DNA of 64,000 nucleotides from Terrirubrum flagellatum (GTDB lineage Bacteria; Pseudomonadota; Alphaproteobacteria; Rhizobiales; Beijerinckiaceae), in the NCBI RefSeq assembly GCF_022059845.1, contig NZ_CP091851.1:2666001-2730000 (forward strand), read 5' to 3'. The position numbers were made by a program, and so were the translations under genes. This document shows, piece by piece, positions 34,515 through 43,598 of this stretch. Under the pieces are notes generated by a model. That model saw only the letters and a list, made by a program, of their open reading frames with translations. It was not told where the DNA came from and did no database searches. The stretch's first letter is position 1. The number at the start of each line of letters is the position of its first letter.

Positions 34515-36113
34515 CTACTTGTCCATGGTGATCGGCGAGAAATCCTGGAACCAGTTCTGAGCCTGCACGAAGCCTTTCACCTTCGGGCTCATGGCGCGCG
34601 CATTGACGTCGTGCGTCACCATCAGGAATAGCGCGTCATTCACATACTTCTCGTGAATCTTCTGCAGCGTCGCGGTCTGCTCCTTGGGATCAAACGTGTT
34701 GCGGACCTGATCGAACAGCTTGTCCATCTCGGGATCGCAATAGAGGCCCCAGTTGGTGCCGGCAGGCGGCGCGAGATTGCACTGGAGATGACGAATGAAG
34801 CCGGTGAAGGGGTCCTGGATGAAGTAGGAGTAGTTCATCGCCGCGCCGCCGCGCGAACTCGGATCCTTCGCGCCTGCTCGCCAGATGTTGATGAGCTGAT
34901 TCCACTCGACAACCTCAAAGTCGACCTTGATCCCGACTTCCGCGAGATTCTGCTGGATCAGTTCGTTCATCGGCAGCGGCAACATCTGTCCCGAGCCGGA
35001 CGGGGAGATGAGCACCTTGGTCACGAGAGGCTTTTCAGGCGTAAAGCCAGCCTCTTTCAGCAGCTTCCTGGCTTCCTCGGGCTTGTATTCGACCTTGAAG
35101 GTCGGCTTTCCGAACCACTGATGGCCGGGCGGAAAGAAGCCTTCGGCCGGAATCATCAACCCCTGCAGCAGTTCCTGCATACCGGCGCGATCGACCGCCA
35201 GATTCGCCGCCTTGCGAACGCGAATGTCGTTCCAGGGAGAGCCTTCGGCGCGAGAGAGATGCCAGGTCCAGTTATGCGGATAGGCGTTGGTGACAATCTT
35301 GAAGCCCGCGCCCGTCAGCGACTTCACCGCGTCAGGAGACGGGGCTTCGATCCAGTCGACCTGCCCTGAGCGCAGCGCCGCCACGCGCGCATTAGGCTCC
35401 GGCAGAGGGATGAGAATGAGCTTTTCGAGCTTCGGCACTCGCGCCTTGTCCCAGTAGGCTGGATTGGGAATGAGTTCCGCGCGCTCGCGCGGAACGAAGC
35501 TCGCAAGCTTCCAGGCGCCTGTTCCCGACGGCGCCTTGGCGACTGCGTCCCAGCTCTTGCCGAGCTTTTCCCAGTTCGCCGGCGAGGACATCAATATCCA
35601 CGCAACCTGATAAGGCAGCGTCGCGTCAGGCGTCTTGGTGGTGATTTCGAGCGTCAGAGGGTCAATCGCGCGATATCCGGCGACCGCAGGGATGCGTGAC
35701 TTCCCCTGCGCCGACTGACGCTGATCGAACTGCGGACTCTCGTTCTTGAGAAGCTTGTCGAAATTCCAGACGACGGATTCCGCCGTGAACGTGGAACCAT
35801 CGTGGAACTTCACGTCGGGACGCAGCTTGAAAATCCATTTGGTTTTGGTCGTATCGGCCGGATCGAGGGCCCAGCTCAACGCCAAACCTGGCGTCAGGTC
35901 AGAGGGCTTTGTCGCGCTGGATAAGTCCCAATTGATTAGCGCGTCATAGACCGTATAGCCCATGAAGCGCTGCCCCTCGCCGCCATTGTCAGTCTGCCCG
36001 GTCGTCAAAGGGATGTCAGAAGCGGTCATTCCGATGCGCAGCGTTCCCTGCGCAAACGCCGTGGCTGCGGTCAGAGGCAGCAGGCACGCCACGGCAAAAA
36101 CGAGCTTACGCAT
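34515..36113 (-). CDS. ABC transporter substrate-binding protein, family 5 (Opp/Dpp-like)
   Basis: A 532-residue periplasmic binding protein. The leader MRKLVFAVACLLPLTAATAFA is cut near AFAQG. Family-5 features include LTPGLALSWALDPADTTKTK, FKLRPDVKFHDGSTFTAESV, PNPAYWDKARVPKLEKL and RVAALRSGQVDWI. Such proteins bind peptides, opines, nickel or other small molecules, so the cargo is not readable. ATG at 36113 is preferred because GGGGA lies five bases upstream and the signal peptide then begins correctly. It is the first gene of the importer operon. Confidence 0.9.
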   Translation of the reverse strand: MRKLVFAVACLLPLTAATAFAQGTLRIGMTASDIPLTTGQTDNGGEGQRFMGYTVYDALINWDLSSATKPSDLTPGLALSWALDPADTTKTKWIFKLRPDVKFHDGSTFTAESVVWNFDKLLKNESPQFDQRQSAQGKSRIPAVAGYRAIDPLTLEITTKTPDATLPYQVAWILMSSPANWEKLGKSWDAVAKAPSGTGAWKLASFVPRERAELIPNPAYWDKARVPKLEKLILIPLPEPNARVAALRSGQVDWIEAPSPDAVKSLTGAGFKIVTNAYPHNWTWHLSRAEGSPWNDIRVRKAANLAVDRAGMQELLQGLMIPAEGFFPPGHQWFGKPTFKVEYKPEEARKLLKEAGFTPEKPLVTKVLISPSGSGQMLPLPMNELIQQNLAEVGIKVDFEVVEWNQLINIWRAGAKDPSSRGGAAMNYSYFIQDPFTGFIRHLQCNLAPPAGTNWGLYCDPEMDKLFDQVRNTFDPKEQTATLQKIHEKYVNDALFLMVTHDVNARAMSPKVKGFVQAQNWFQDFSPITMDK

Positions 36114-36639
36114 CTTTATCCCCGGAAAATCCATTATGTAGGGAACGCAAACTTCGTGCCACTTGCAGGCGTCGTTGGTCCGACCATGCGTCGGCTTCAT
36201 TCCACGACCAGCGCAGAACGCACACCGCAGCAAACGAAATTGCGGCGCGGATAACGCTACGGCCCATGTCAGGCCGCAGTGCGGCTGCGGCGTCGGCTGC
36301 GAGACCGGGAGCCTTGAGCGACGTGAAGTGATCCCAATCGCCTCTTCTGCCCTTCAATGCAGCAGGCCCAGGCGCCAAGGCTGCGAGCAAGAGCAATTGA
36401 GTCGCGATGTCCGGCGCGGAGTAGCGTGTGACCAAAAGCACCACGCCTGCTGTGGCGAGATGTGCTTGGCCCACCTCTGCACGCTTGGCAGGGGGATGCC
36501 TGCTCTGGGCAAGGGTATCGGCTTCGCGAACCTGAAAGCCGACGTTCAAGGGGCATTCGTCGCGCCGCCCGACCCAACGTCATGGGCCAGTTGACAAAAG
36601 ATACCCTGTAAAGCCGTTGATCCGAAGAGCGTTCGCTCC
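36114..36639. other. Region without a recognisable gene upstream of the first Opp operon
   Basis: About 525 bases, GC-rich, with several open frames on both strands but none with a recognisable family. It contains the promoter of the binding-protein gene near its left edge. Together with the chemotaxis-receptor relic at 36640-36921 it looks like decayed DNA between two importer operons. Confidence 0.4.
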
Positions 36640-36921
36640 TCATCGAACGAAGCGAGCCACACTACCCATCGCGCTTACTCGGAAGACGCTCGCTCGCGAT
36701 CTCATTGCTTCCGTCTGGTGTGCGAGCGCTTTGATGGTCGCAGTGTTCTCCTCGACGAGGGCAGAATTTCTCCGGGTGATCTCATCCATCTGCGCCAGCA
36801 CTTTGATGACTTCAGCGATTCCGCTCGATTTCTCGACTCGCGCTGAGTCGATGTCGGAGACGATGCATGTCACGATGAGAAAATTTGAGCCCGAGGAACA
36901 ACTGCAGCTCTGGCTACTCAC
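36640..36921 (-). pseudogene. C-terminal relic of a methyl-accepting chemotaxis protein
   Basis: The minus-strand reading contains GIAEVIKVLAQMDEITRRNS, then ALVEENTATIKALAHQTEAM and ASVFRVS, which is the typical last section of methyl-accepting chemotaxis receptors (IAEVNxAVxQMDxxTQxNAALVEE). Everything upstream of that section, including the signalling hairpin tip, HAMP and sensor domains, is missing; the next gene ends 39 bases away. It is therefore a fragment, probably left by a deletion or recombination between importer operons. Confidence 0.65.
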
Positions 36922-36960
36922 TTTGCCGATGGTAAGAGCGGCGCGCGTCGCTGATCGCGT

Positions 36961-37929
36961 TCAGGCGAGATGGCAGGCGACGGAGACGGGCCCTTCACTG
37001 CGCAGCAGCGGCGCTTTTTCGCGGCAACGCGCGACCACGGAGCCGCAGCGCGGATGGAACGTGCAGCCCGGCGGCGGAGAAATCGGACTCGGAACTTCGC
37101 CCGACATCGGCCTTCGCGCGCGGTTCGGTTTCTCGACATCAGGAATCGTATCGAGCAGCAGCCGCGTGTAGGGATGCTTCGGTCGCGTGAAGACCTCTTC
37201 CGCCGGACCCGTCTCAACGAAACGCCCGAGATACATGATCGCAAGCTGATCCGACATGTGTCTGACGACCGAGAGGTTGTGACTGATGAAGAGATAGGTC
37301 AGTCCAAATTCACGCTGCAGTCGCACCATGAGATTGAGGATCTGCGCCTGAACCGAAACGTCGAGCGCCGAGGTCGGCTCGTCGCAGACCAGAAAATCCG
37401 CTTCGGTCGCCAGCGCGCGCGCAATGGAAATACGCTGGCGCTGGCCGCCGGAGAATTCATGGGGAAAGCGCGCGGCGTCGCCACGCGACAGGCCGACGAT
37501 TTCGAGGAGATCGCCGACGCGCGCGATCGTCTCGCTCCCGCTTGCGCGCAGTTTCAGTTCGCGGATCGGTTCGGCGATGATGTCGCCGACGCGCCAGCGC
37601 GGATTGAGGCTCGCGTAAGGGTCCTGAAAAATCATCTGCACGCGTGGCGAACCGACGGAGCCGTCGGCGCGTCTGATGTCGGAAAAGCGCAGAGCGCCTT
37701 CGGTCGGCTGCTGCAGGCCGACGACCATGCGCGCCAGCGTTGATTTTCCGCAACCGGATTCGCCGACGATGCTGAAAGTGGTCCCACGCGCGACCGTGAA
37801 GCTCACATTCTCCACCGCGCGCAGCATGCGCCGCGGCTGGCCTGAGATCAGCCGCGAGAAGGCCGGCGCCGACACGTCGAAGCGGCATGACGCCGCCGCG
37901 ACTTCGAGAATGGCTTGCGGCTCAGACAT
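36961..37929 (-). CDS. Oligopeptide/dipeptide ABC transporter ATP-binding protein (OppF/DppF type), second importer
   Basis: A 322-residue ATPase: Walker A IVGESGCGKSTLARMV, Q-loop MIFQDPYASLNPRW, signature FSGGQRQRISIARAL, Walker B FLVCDEPTSALD, H-loop ISHNLSVVRHMSDQ, and the C-terminal Cys motif GCTFHPRCGSVVARC. It overlaps the preceding OppD-type gene by eight bases. It is the last gene of the operon running from 45167 to 36961. Confidence 0.93.
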   Translation of the reverse strand: MSEPQAILEVAAASCRFDVSAPAFSRLISGQPRRMLRAVENVSFTVARGTTFSIVGESGCGKSTLARMVVGLQQPTEGALRFSDIRRADGSVGSPRVQMIFQDPYASLNPRWRVGDIIAEPIRELKLRASGSETIARVGDLLEIVGLSRGDAARFPHEFSGGQRQRISIARALATEADFLVCDEPTSALDVSVQAQILNLMVRLQREFGLTYLFISHNLSVVRHMSDQLAIMYLGRFVETGPAEEVFTRPKHPYTRLLLDTIPDVEKPNRARRPMSGEVPSPISPPPGCTFHPRCGSVVARCREKAPLLRSEGPVSVACHLA

Positions 37930-38911
37930 GGGTGCCCGCCATCACGGGGAAGTGGCATGCGGCCGCATGCTGCGCGAGCGGCAAAACCGGTTTCTCTGCG
38001 CGACAGACATCCTGTCGCGCCTTGCAGCGTGGATTGAAGGCGCAGCCTGATGGGATCGCATTCAGCCGCGGCATGGCGCCATCGATCTGGTTGAGGTGCG
38101 CATTGCGCGTATGCACGCTCGGGATCGAGGCCATGAGGCCGGCGGTGTAGGGATGGCGCGGCCGGCGCGTCACTTCTTCCACGGGACCGATCTCGACGAC
38201 GCGGCCGGCATACATCACCGCGACGCGATCGGCCGTCTCCGCGATCACGCCCATATCGTGCGTGACGAGCATGATCGCCGCGCCATGCTCGCGACAGATG
38301 CGTTTCAGCAGCGTCGTGATCTGCGCCTGGATCGACACGTCGAGCGCCGTCGTCGGCTCGTCCGCGATGATCAGCTTGGGTTCGGCGCACAAAGCGAGCG
38401 CGATCACGACGCGCTGGCGCATGCCGCCCGAGAATTGATGAGGATAATGATCGATGCGCGTCTCCGCGGCGGGAATGCCGACCTCCTTGAGAAGGTTCAG
38501 CGCCCGCGCTCGCGCTTCGGCGCGCGTCATATCGAGATGGGTGAGGATCGTCTCAACGAGCTGGTCGCCGACCGTCAGCATCGGATGAAGCGAGGTCAGC
38601 GGGTCCTGAAAGATCGCGCCGATGCGTCGCCCGCGCAGCTTGCGCATCTGCTCCGCGGGAAGATTGTCGATGCGCTGGCCCTCGAGATGAATGCTTCCGC
38701 CGGCGATGCGTCCGGGCGGATCGATGAGGCCGATGACCGCCGTTCCCGTGAGCGATTTGCCGGCGCCGGATTCACCGACCACGCCAAGCACTTCGCCCGG
38801 CGCGATGTCGAAAGACACGCCGTCGAGCGCCGTCAATGGCCCGCGACGACCATCGAAGACGATGCGCAGATCGCGCACCGAGAGCAGCGGAGCGGGCGCG
38901 GCGGCATCCAT
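37922..38911 (-). CDS. Oligopeptide/dipeptide ABC transporter ATP-binding protein (OppD/DppD type), second importer
   Basis: A 329-residue ATPase with Walker A VVGESGAGKSLTGTAV, Q-loop AIFQDPLTSLHPML, signature FSGGMRQRVVIALAL, Walker B LIIADEPTTALD and H-loop VTHDMGVIAETADR; the C-terminal Cys cluster SGCAFNPRCKARQDVC is present. It starts two bases after the amidohydrolase stop (38914), so transport and hydrolase genes are one transcription unit. Confidence 0.93.
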   Translation of the reverse strand: MDAAAPAPLLSVRDLRIVFDGRRGPLTALDGVSFDIAPGEVLGVVGESGAGKSLTGTAVIGLIDPPGRIAGGSIHLEGQRIDNLPAEQMRKLRGRRIGAIFQDPLTSLHPMLTVGDQLVETILTHLDMTRAEARARALNLLKEVGIPAAETRIDHYPHQFSGGMRQRVVIALALCAEPKLIIADEPTTALDVSIQAQITTLLKRICREHGAAIMLVTHDMGVIAETADRVAVMYAGRVVEIGPVEEVTRRPRHPYTAGLMASIPSVHTRNAHLNQIDGAMPRLNAIPSGCAFNPRCKARQDVCRAEKPVLPLAQHAAACHFPVMAGTHV

Positions 38912-38913
38912 CG

Positions 38914-40416
38914 TCAGGCGCCCTCTTCACGTTCGATTGCGTAACTCGATGAAAAAATTTCGCTGACAGGCGGATGGCCCAGCGTGCGTTCGGGATAGCG
39001 CGCCATCACGCCCTCGAACTGCTTTTGCGCGCGCCTGTTGTCGGCGGCTTCATCGATATCGGGAATGACGCGGTTTTCCATCACGAACCGGCCGTCGATG
39101 ATGACGGTCGAGAAATCGCGGCCGTGGCCGGTCAGCATCATCGTCTGGATGGGATCGATCACCTGACCCATATGCGGCCGATCGAAATCGAAGACGGTGA
39201 TGTCGGCGCGCGCGCCTGGCTGCAGTCGGCCGAGGTCGGGACGCTGGAGCGCATCGGCGCCGCCTGTCGTGGCGGCGTCGTAATAGTCTTCGCTGCGCGC
39301 AGAGGCCGATGATCCCGCCATGGTGCGCGCGAGGATCATGCCGACCTGCATGTTCATTACCATGTCAGACGGGCTCGTGTCGGTGCCGAGCCCGATCTTC
39401 AGCCCCATCTCGCGATAGCGGCCGAAATGATCGATGGCGTTACCGTGCCGGCCTGACACCAGCGGGCAATGCACGATCGCGGCGCCGGCGTCGCGAATGA
39501 TGTCGAGATCACGCCCGGGCCTGGCGATATGCTTGCTGCCGGAGACATAGGTGCCATGCGGCAGGAGGCAACGATCGCTGAGAAAGCCCAAGCTTTGCAG
39601 CCATTCTGGCGGGCTCATGCCATGCTGCGCCAGCACCAGATCATACTCGATCTTCGACTGGCAGCAGTGTAGCCGCATCGGGATGTCGTGCGCGCGGCTT
39701 GCGGCCGCGGTGCGACGCAGCAGTTCCGCCGTCGAGGTTTCGATGCGATCGGGCGCGAGCATCGTGCGGATCAGGCCGCCGGCTTCGCCTTCGAAGCGCT
39801 CGCAGAAGGCGACCGCGTCATCGAGTTCTTTGAGACCGCGCGGCTCGTCATAATGAGTGACGATGCGGCCATCGGCTTCGACAAGCTGATTGCCGGTGCG
39901 AAAAGCAGGGCCGAGATAGGCGCGTATTCCGAGGGAAGCCGCCGCCCCGGCGGCGTCGGAGAATTCCTCCACCGTCTCGCCCCAGGCGCGATAGAACAGC
40001 GATGCGATCGGCAGCGCCGTCGTGATTCCGTTGCGGATGAGCGTCGCGAAAGCGTGCTTCTTCTGGAACGCCAGCTCCTCGCGCGAATACATTTCGTAAG
40101 GCCCGGCTTCGAGGTAGCTGCGCGGCCAGACGCGGCCCTTCTTCCAGGCCGGCTGGTTGTCGTAGCCGAGGATCGTCGTGTCGAGGTCGGACAGCGCGTC
40201 GAGATCGACGAAGCCGGGGCCGATCAGCACATTGCCATAATCGATACGCCGCGCGACCTCGCCGGGAAAGCGATGACCGACAAAGATGATCTCGCCATTC
40301 TCGAAGACGATTTCGCCGCGTTCAAAAAGCCGATGTCGGCCGTCGCGATGGCCGACGAGCCATCGCGCGGTGAGCAGGATGCGGCCTTCCGGGCGTTTCT
40401 TCGCGTGAAGCGTCAC
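38914..40416 (-). CDS. Amidohydrolase-superfamily protein lacking the HxH metal motif
   Basis: A 500-residue protein with the composite-barrel layout of the ATZ/TRZ/guanine-deaminase branch: N-terminal sandwich (ENGEIIFVGHRF), barrel, then the return to the sandwich (ARADITVFDFDRPHMG). Later metal/substrate residues are visible: RLHCCQSKIE (strand 5 His and Glu), CLLPHGTYVSG (strand 6 His) and IGLGTDTSPSD (strand 8 Asp). At the strand 1 position, where the family has HxH, it reads GFVDLDALSDLD. It may bind one metal through carboxylates or have lost hydrolysis. GTG at 40416 overlaps the previous stop as GTGA. The substrate is unknown; neighbours suggest an imported heterocycle. Confidence 0.8.
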   Translation of the reverse strand: MTLHAKKRPEGRILLTARWLVGHRDGRHRLFERGEIVFENGEIIFVGHRFPGEVARRIDYGNVLIGPGFVDLDALSDLDTTILGYDNQPAWKKGRVWPRSYLEAGPYEMYSREELAFQKKHAFATLIRNGITTALPIASLFYRAWGETVEEFSDAAGAAASLGIRAYLGPAFRTGNQLVEADGRIVTHYDEPRGLKELDDAVAFCERFEGEAGGLIRTMLAPDRIETSTAELLRRTAAASRAHDIPMRLHCCQSKIEYDLVLAQHGMSPPEWLQSLGFLSDRCLLPHGTYVSGSKHIARPGRDLDIIRDAGAAIVHCPLVSGRHGNAIDHFGRYREMGLKIGLGTDTSPSDMVMNMQVGMILARTMAGSSASARSEDYYDAATTGGADALQRPDLGRLQPGARADITVFDFDRPHMGQVIDPIQTMMLTGHGRDFSTVIIDGRFVMENRVIPDIDEAADNRRAQKQFEGVMARYPERTLGHPPVSEIFSSSYAIEREEGA

Positions 40417-41609
40417 GGCGCGCTCCTGAGGGGAACGCCATCGTGCGCGACGATCTTGCCGCGCTTGACGACGCGGCGCTTCGGCGACCGGGTGACGATC
40501 GCCTCGGCGACGGTCTCGCCAGGCACAATGACGAGATCGGCGGCGCAACCTTCACTCACACCGTAATTCCTGATCTCCATCACTTTCGCGCCTTCGGTGG
40601 TGCAGACGTCGAGCGCGAGTCGCAGTTCATCGTCGCGGCGGAAATTGTTGCGCAGGCCGACGAACATCGCCCGCTCCAGCATGTCGGCGTTGCCATAGGG
40701 ACCCCAGGTGTCGCGGATGCCGTCGGAGCCGGAGCAGACGCGCACGCCGGCGTCGAGCAGCTTCTTCACCGGCGGTGCCGGCCGGCTCGCCGGCGCTGTC
40801 GTCATGATGGCGATGTCGAGTTCGACGAGCTGCGCAATCAAGGGATCGACGAGCGCGGGATCGGGCGTTCCCAGACAGAAGGCGTGGCTGATCGTCACCT
40901 TGCCCTTCATGCCGAGCGCGCGCGTGCGCTCGCAGATGAGATCGGTCGAGAAGGCGCCCATCTCACCGGGCTCGTGCAGATGGATGTCGAGCGGCTTGCC
41001 GTGCCGCTGGCAGAGCTCGAAAATCGCGTCGAGATGCCCCTTGGGATCGCGGTCGATCGCGCAGGGGTCGAGCCCGCCGACGATTTCCGCGCCAAGCTTC
41101 AAAGCCTGATCCATGAGTTCGAGGGTGCCCGGCCGCCTGAGCATGCCAGACTGCGGAAAGGCGACGATCTCGACATCGATGATGTCGCGATAATCCTCGC
41201 GCATCTGCATCACGCCCTCGACGCCCCAGAGGCCGTGATCAGTGTCGATATCGACATGGCTGCGGATATGGGTCGAGCCCATCAGCGAGGATTGCACGGA
41301 CTGGCGCGCCGACTGGCGATAGGGATCGATGTTGAGGCGCTTCTTGTTCAGCCGCTCATTGTCGATCTTGTCGAGGAGCCGCGGGCCGACCTCATTCTTG
41401 TACCAGGGCAGTCCCCACAGACTTTTGTCGAGATGGGTGTGCGCCTCAACGAGGCCCGGCAGCACGATGTCGCCTTTTCCGTCCTCGATCGTCGCGCCTG
41501 ATGGCGGCTCGATCTCTTTCGCGACGCGCGAAATCCGCCCGTCCTCGATCAGCATGTCGGTCGCGGCGCCTGCATAAGGCCTGACATTGCGCAGGAGGAG
41601 AGCGGTCAT
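40413..41609 (-). CDS. Cytosine deaminase-like amidohydrolase (CodA branch)
   Basis: A 398-residue metal-dependent hydrolase. The CodA-type signature is intact: VEAHTHLDKSLWG (HxH), DIHLHEPGE (strand 5 His and acid-base Glu), TISHAFCLG (strand 6 His) and SGSDGIRDTWGPYGNADML (strand 8 Asp and the CodA-like Trp/Gly loop). Family members deaminate cytosine, creatinine-like, isoguanine or aminotriazine rings. It is encoded between the permeases and ATPases of the second Opp importer, and its stop overlaps the HxH-lacking amidohydrolase. ATG at 41609 follows AGGAGGAG-like sequence at good spacing. Cytosine itself is only one possibility. Confidence 0.85.
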   Translation of the reverse strand: MTALLLRNVRPYAGAATDMLIEDGRISRVAKEIEPPSGATIEDGKGDIVLPGLVEAHTHLDKSLWGLPWYKNEVGPRLLDKIDNERLNKKRLNIDPYRQSARQSVQSSLMGSTHIRSHVDIDTDHGLWGVEGVMQMREDYRDIIDVEIVAFPQSGMLRRPGTLELMDQALKLGAEIVGGLDPCAIDRDPKGHLDAIFELCQRHGKPLDIHLHEPGEMGAFSTDLICERTRALGMKGKVTISHAFCLGTPDPALVDPLIAQLVELDIAIMTTAPASRPAPPVKKLLDAGVRVCSGSDGIRDTWGPYGNADMLERAMFVGLRNNFRRDDELRLALDVCTTEGAKVMEIRNYGVSEGCAADLVIVPGETVAEAIVTRSPKRRVVKRGKIVAHDGVPLRSAP

Positions 41610-41626
41610 CGGGCGTTTCCTTTTTC

Positions 41627-42562
41627 TTATCGGAGTTTTGGATTGAGCGCGTCGCGCAGCCAGTCGCCGAGCAGATTGACGCTGAGAACGATGAGGCCGA
41701 GCTGGAGCGAGGGAAAGACCACAAGCCACCAGGAGCCGGAAAACAGATATTGGTTGCCGATGCGGATCAGCGTGCCAAGCGAAGGCTGCGTGATTGGCAT
41801 GCCGACGCCGAGAAATGACAGCGTCGCTTCCGACAGGATCGCGAGGCCGAGATTGAGCGTCGCCGCGACCATCACGGGCGTCAGCGTATTCGGCAGAATG
41901 TGGCGGCGCATGATGCGCGCAGGCTTCACCTTGATGATGCGCGCGGCCAACACATACTCTTTCCGCCGCTCGACCATGGTCGAGGCGCGCACCGTGCGCG
42001 CATATTGCACCCAGTTCGTCAGCGAGATCGAGACCACGAGCACGACGGCGGCGAAAGGCTCGCGCAGCGGCGGCGGCAACAGCTCGCGAAAGATGGCGCT
42101 GACGAGAATCGCCATCAGCAGCGTCGGGATCGAGAGGACGGTGTCGCCGAGCCGCATCAGCAGATTGTCGATGCGTCCGCCATAGAAGCCGGCGACGAGC
42201 CCGATGGTTACGCCGATCGCCATGGAGACGATCACGGCGGAGAAGCCGATCAGGAGCGAGACGCGCGTGCCGTAGAGAATGGCGGAGAGAACGTCGCGCC
42301 CCTGCGGGTCCGTGCCGAGAAGGAACGGCCATTCGCCGTCCTTCTGCCAGATCGGCGGAATCTCCGCCTTGTCGATGAAGATCTGCGAGAGATCGTAGGG
42401 ATTTTGCGGCGCAATCAGCGGCGCGAAGAAGGCGCTCGCAAAAAGAATGATGAGCACGATAGCCGACAGCCACGCCGCCGGCGTCCTACGAAAACTCCAG
42501 CCGATGTCGCTGTCGAAGAAGCCGCGCAGGCGCGCGAGGGGGCGGATGATGTCAGCGGGCAT
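41627..42562 (-). CDS. Oligopeptide/dipeptide ABC transporter permease (OppC/DppC type), second importer
   Basis: A 311-residue permease: N-terminal cytoplasmic stretch, first helix ending FASAFFAPLIAPQNPYDL, the segment LLGTDPQGRDVLSAILYGTR, coupling loop KEYVLAARIIKVKPARIMRR and the end SFLGVGMPITQPSLGTLI. It overlaps the OppB-type gene by eleven bases. Confidence 0.92.
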   Translation of the reverse strand: MPADIIRPLARLRGFFDSDIGWSFRRTPAAWLSAIVLIILFASAFFAPLIAPQNPYDLSQIFIDKAEIPPIWQKDGEWPFLLGTDPQGRDVLSAILYGTRVSLLIGFSAVIVSMAIGVTIGLVAGFYGGRIDNLLMRLGDTVLSIPTLLMAILVSAIFRELLPPPLREPFAAVVLVVSISLTNWVQYARTVRASTMVERRKEYVLAARIIKVKPARIMRRHILPNTLTPVMVAATLNLGLAILSEATLSFLGVGMPITQPSLGTLIRIGNQYLFSGSWWLVVFPSLQLGLIVLSVNLLGDWLRDALNPKLR

Positions 42563-43544
42563 TGGCGGCGCCCGCGATGGCGTCGTCGCGCAGGCGCGGA
42601 TCGACGAAGGCGTAGAGCAGATCGACCAGCGTGTTCAGCGTCACGAAGATGAAGGAGACGACGATGAGATAGGCCGCCATCACCGGAATATCGACGAAGG
42701 TCACCGCCTGCACGAACAGCATGCCCATGCCCGGCCATTGAAAAACGGTCTCGGTGACCAGCGCGAAGGCGATGAGATTGCCGATCTGCAAGCCCGTCAC
42801 GGTGATCACAGGCATCAGGCAATTGCGCAGCGCGTGCCGGAAATGCACGGCGCGCGCCGGCAGGCCGCGGGCGCGGGCGAAGCGGATGAAGTCGGCGCGC
42901 AAGGTCTCCAGCATCTCGGCGCGCACGAGCCGCATCACCAAAGTGATCTGGAACAGTGACAGCGTAATCCCGGGCAAAATCAGCGCGAGTCGCCCCGATG
43001 ACGTGAGAAATCCCGTGCTCCACCATCCCAACTGCACCACCTCGCCGCGCCCGAAAGCGGGCAGCCAGCGCAGCGTCACGGAGAAGAGCAGGATGAAGAG
43101 AATGCCGAGCGCGAAGCTTGGCAGCGACACGCCGAGGACGGAGACGAATTGCAGCAGCTTCGCCGGGAAGCTGTCGCGCCTGATCGCGGTGTAGACGCCA
43201 AGCGGAATACCGACCGCGAGCGACAGGAAGGTTGCGACGAGAACGAGTTCAAATGTCGCGGGGAAGCGCTCGGCGATGAGCGTGAACACTTCCTGCTGGT
43301 TGCGATAGGAGATGCCGAAATCGCCGCGCGCGGCATTGCCGACGAAAGTGGCGAACTGCATCACGAAGCCCTTGTTGAGCCCGAGCCTCTCACGCAATTC
43401 GTCGCGCTGGGCCTGGCTCGCCTGCTCGTTCAGCATCAGTTCGACGGGATCGCCGACGAAACGGAAGATGAGAAAGGCGAGGAACGCCACGGCGAGCATG
43501 ACGCCCGCCGCGTTGAGCAGTCGCTTCAGCAGGAAGACCGGCAT
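42552..43544 (-). CDS. Oligopeptide/dipeptide ABC transporter permease (OppB/DppB type), second importer
   Basis: A 330-residue permease with the OppB pattern: FRFVGDPVELMLNEQASQ, LGLNKGFVMQFATFVGNAAR, GVSLPSFALGILFILLFSVT, coupling loop RADFIRFARARGLPARAVHF, and the end TLVDLLYAFVDPRLR. It follows the binding-protein gene by 54 bases. Confidence 0.92.
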   Translation of the reverse strand: MPVFLLKRLLNAAGVMLAVAFLAFLIFRFVGDPVELMLNEQASQAQRDELRERLGLNKGFVMQFATFVGNAARGDFGISYRNQQEVFTLIAERFPATFELVLVATFLSLAVGIPLGVYTAIRRDSFPAKLLQFVSVLGVSLPSFALGILFILLFSVTLRWLPAFGRGEVVQLGWWSTGFLTSSGRLALILPGITLSLFQITLVMRLVRAEMLETLRADFIRFARARGLPARAVHFRHALRNCLMPVITVTGLQIGNLIAFALVTETVFQWPGMGMLFVQAVTFVDIPVMAAYLIVVSFIFVTLNTLVDLLYAFVDPRLRDDAIAGAANAR

Positions 43545-43598
43545 CGACGTCTCCGCGTGAAGGCGGAAGGGCGTCGGTGAGGCGCCCTCCCCCGATGT

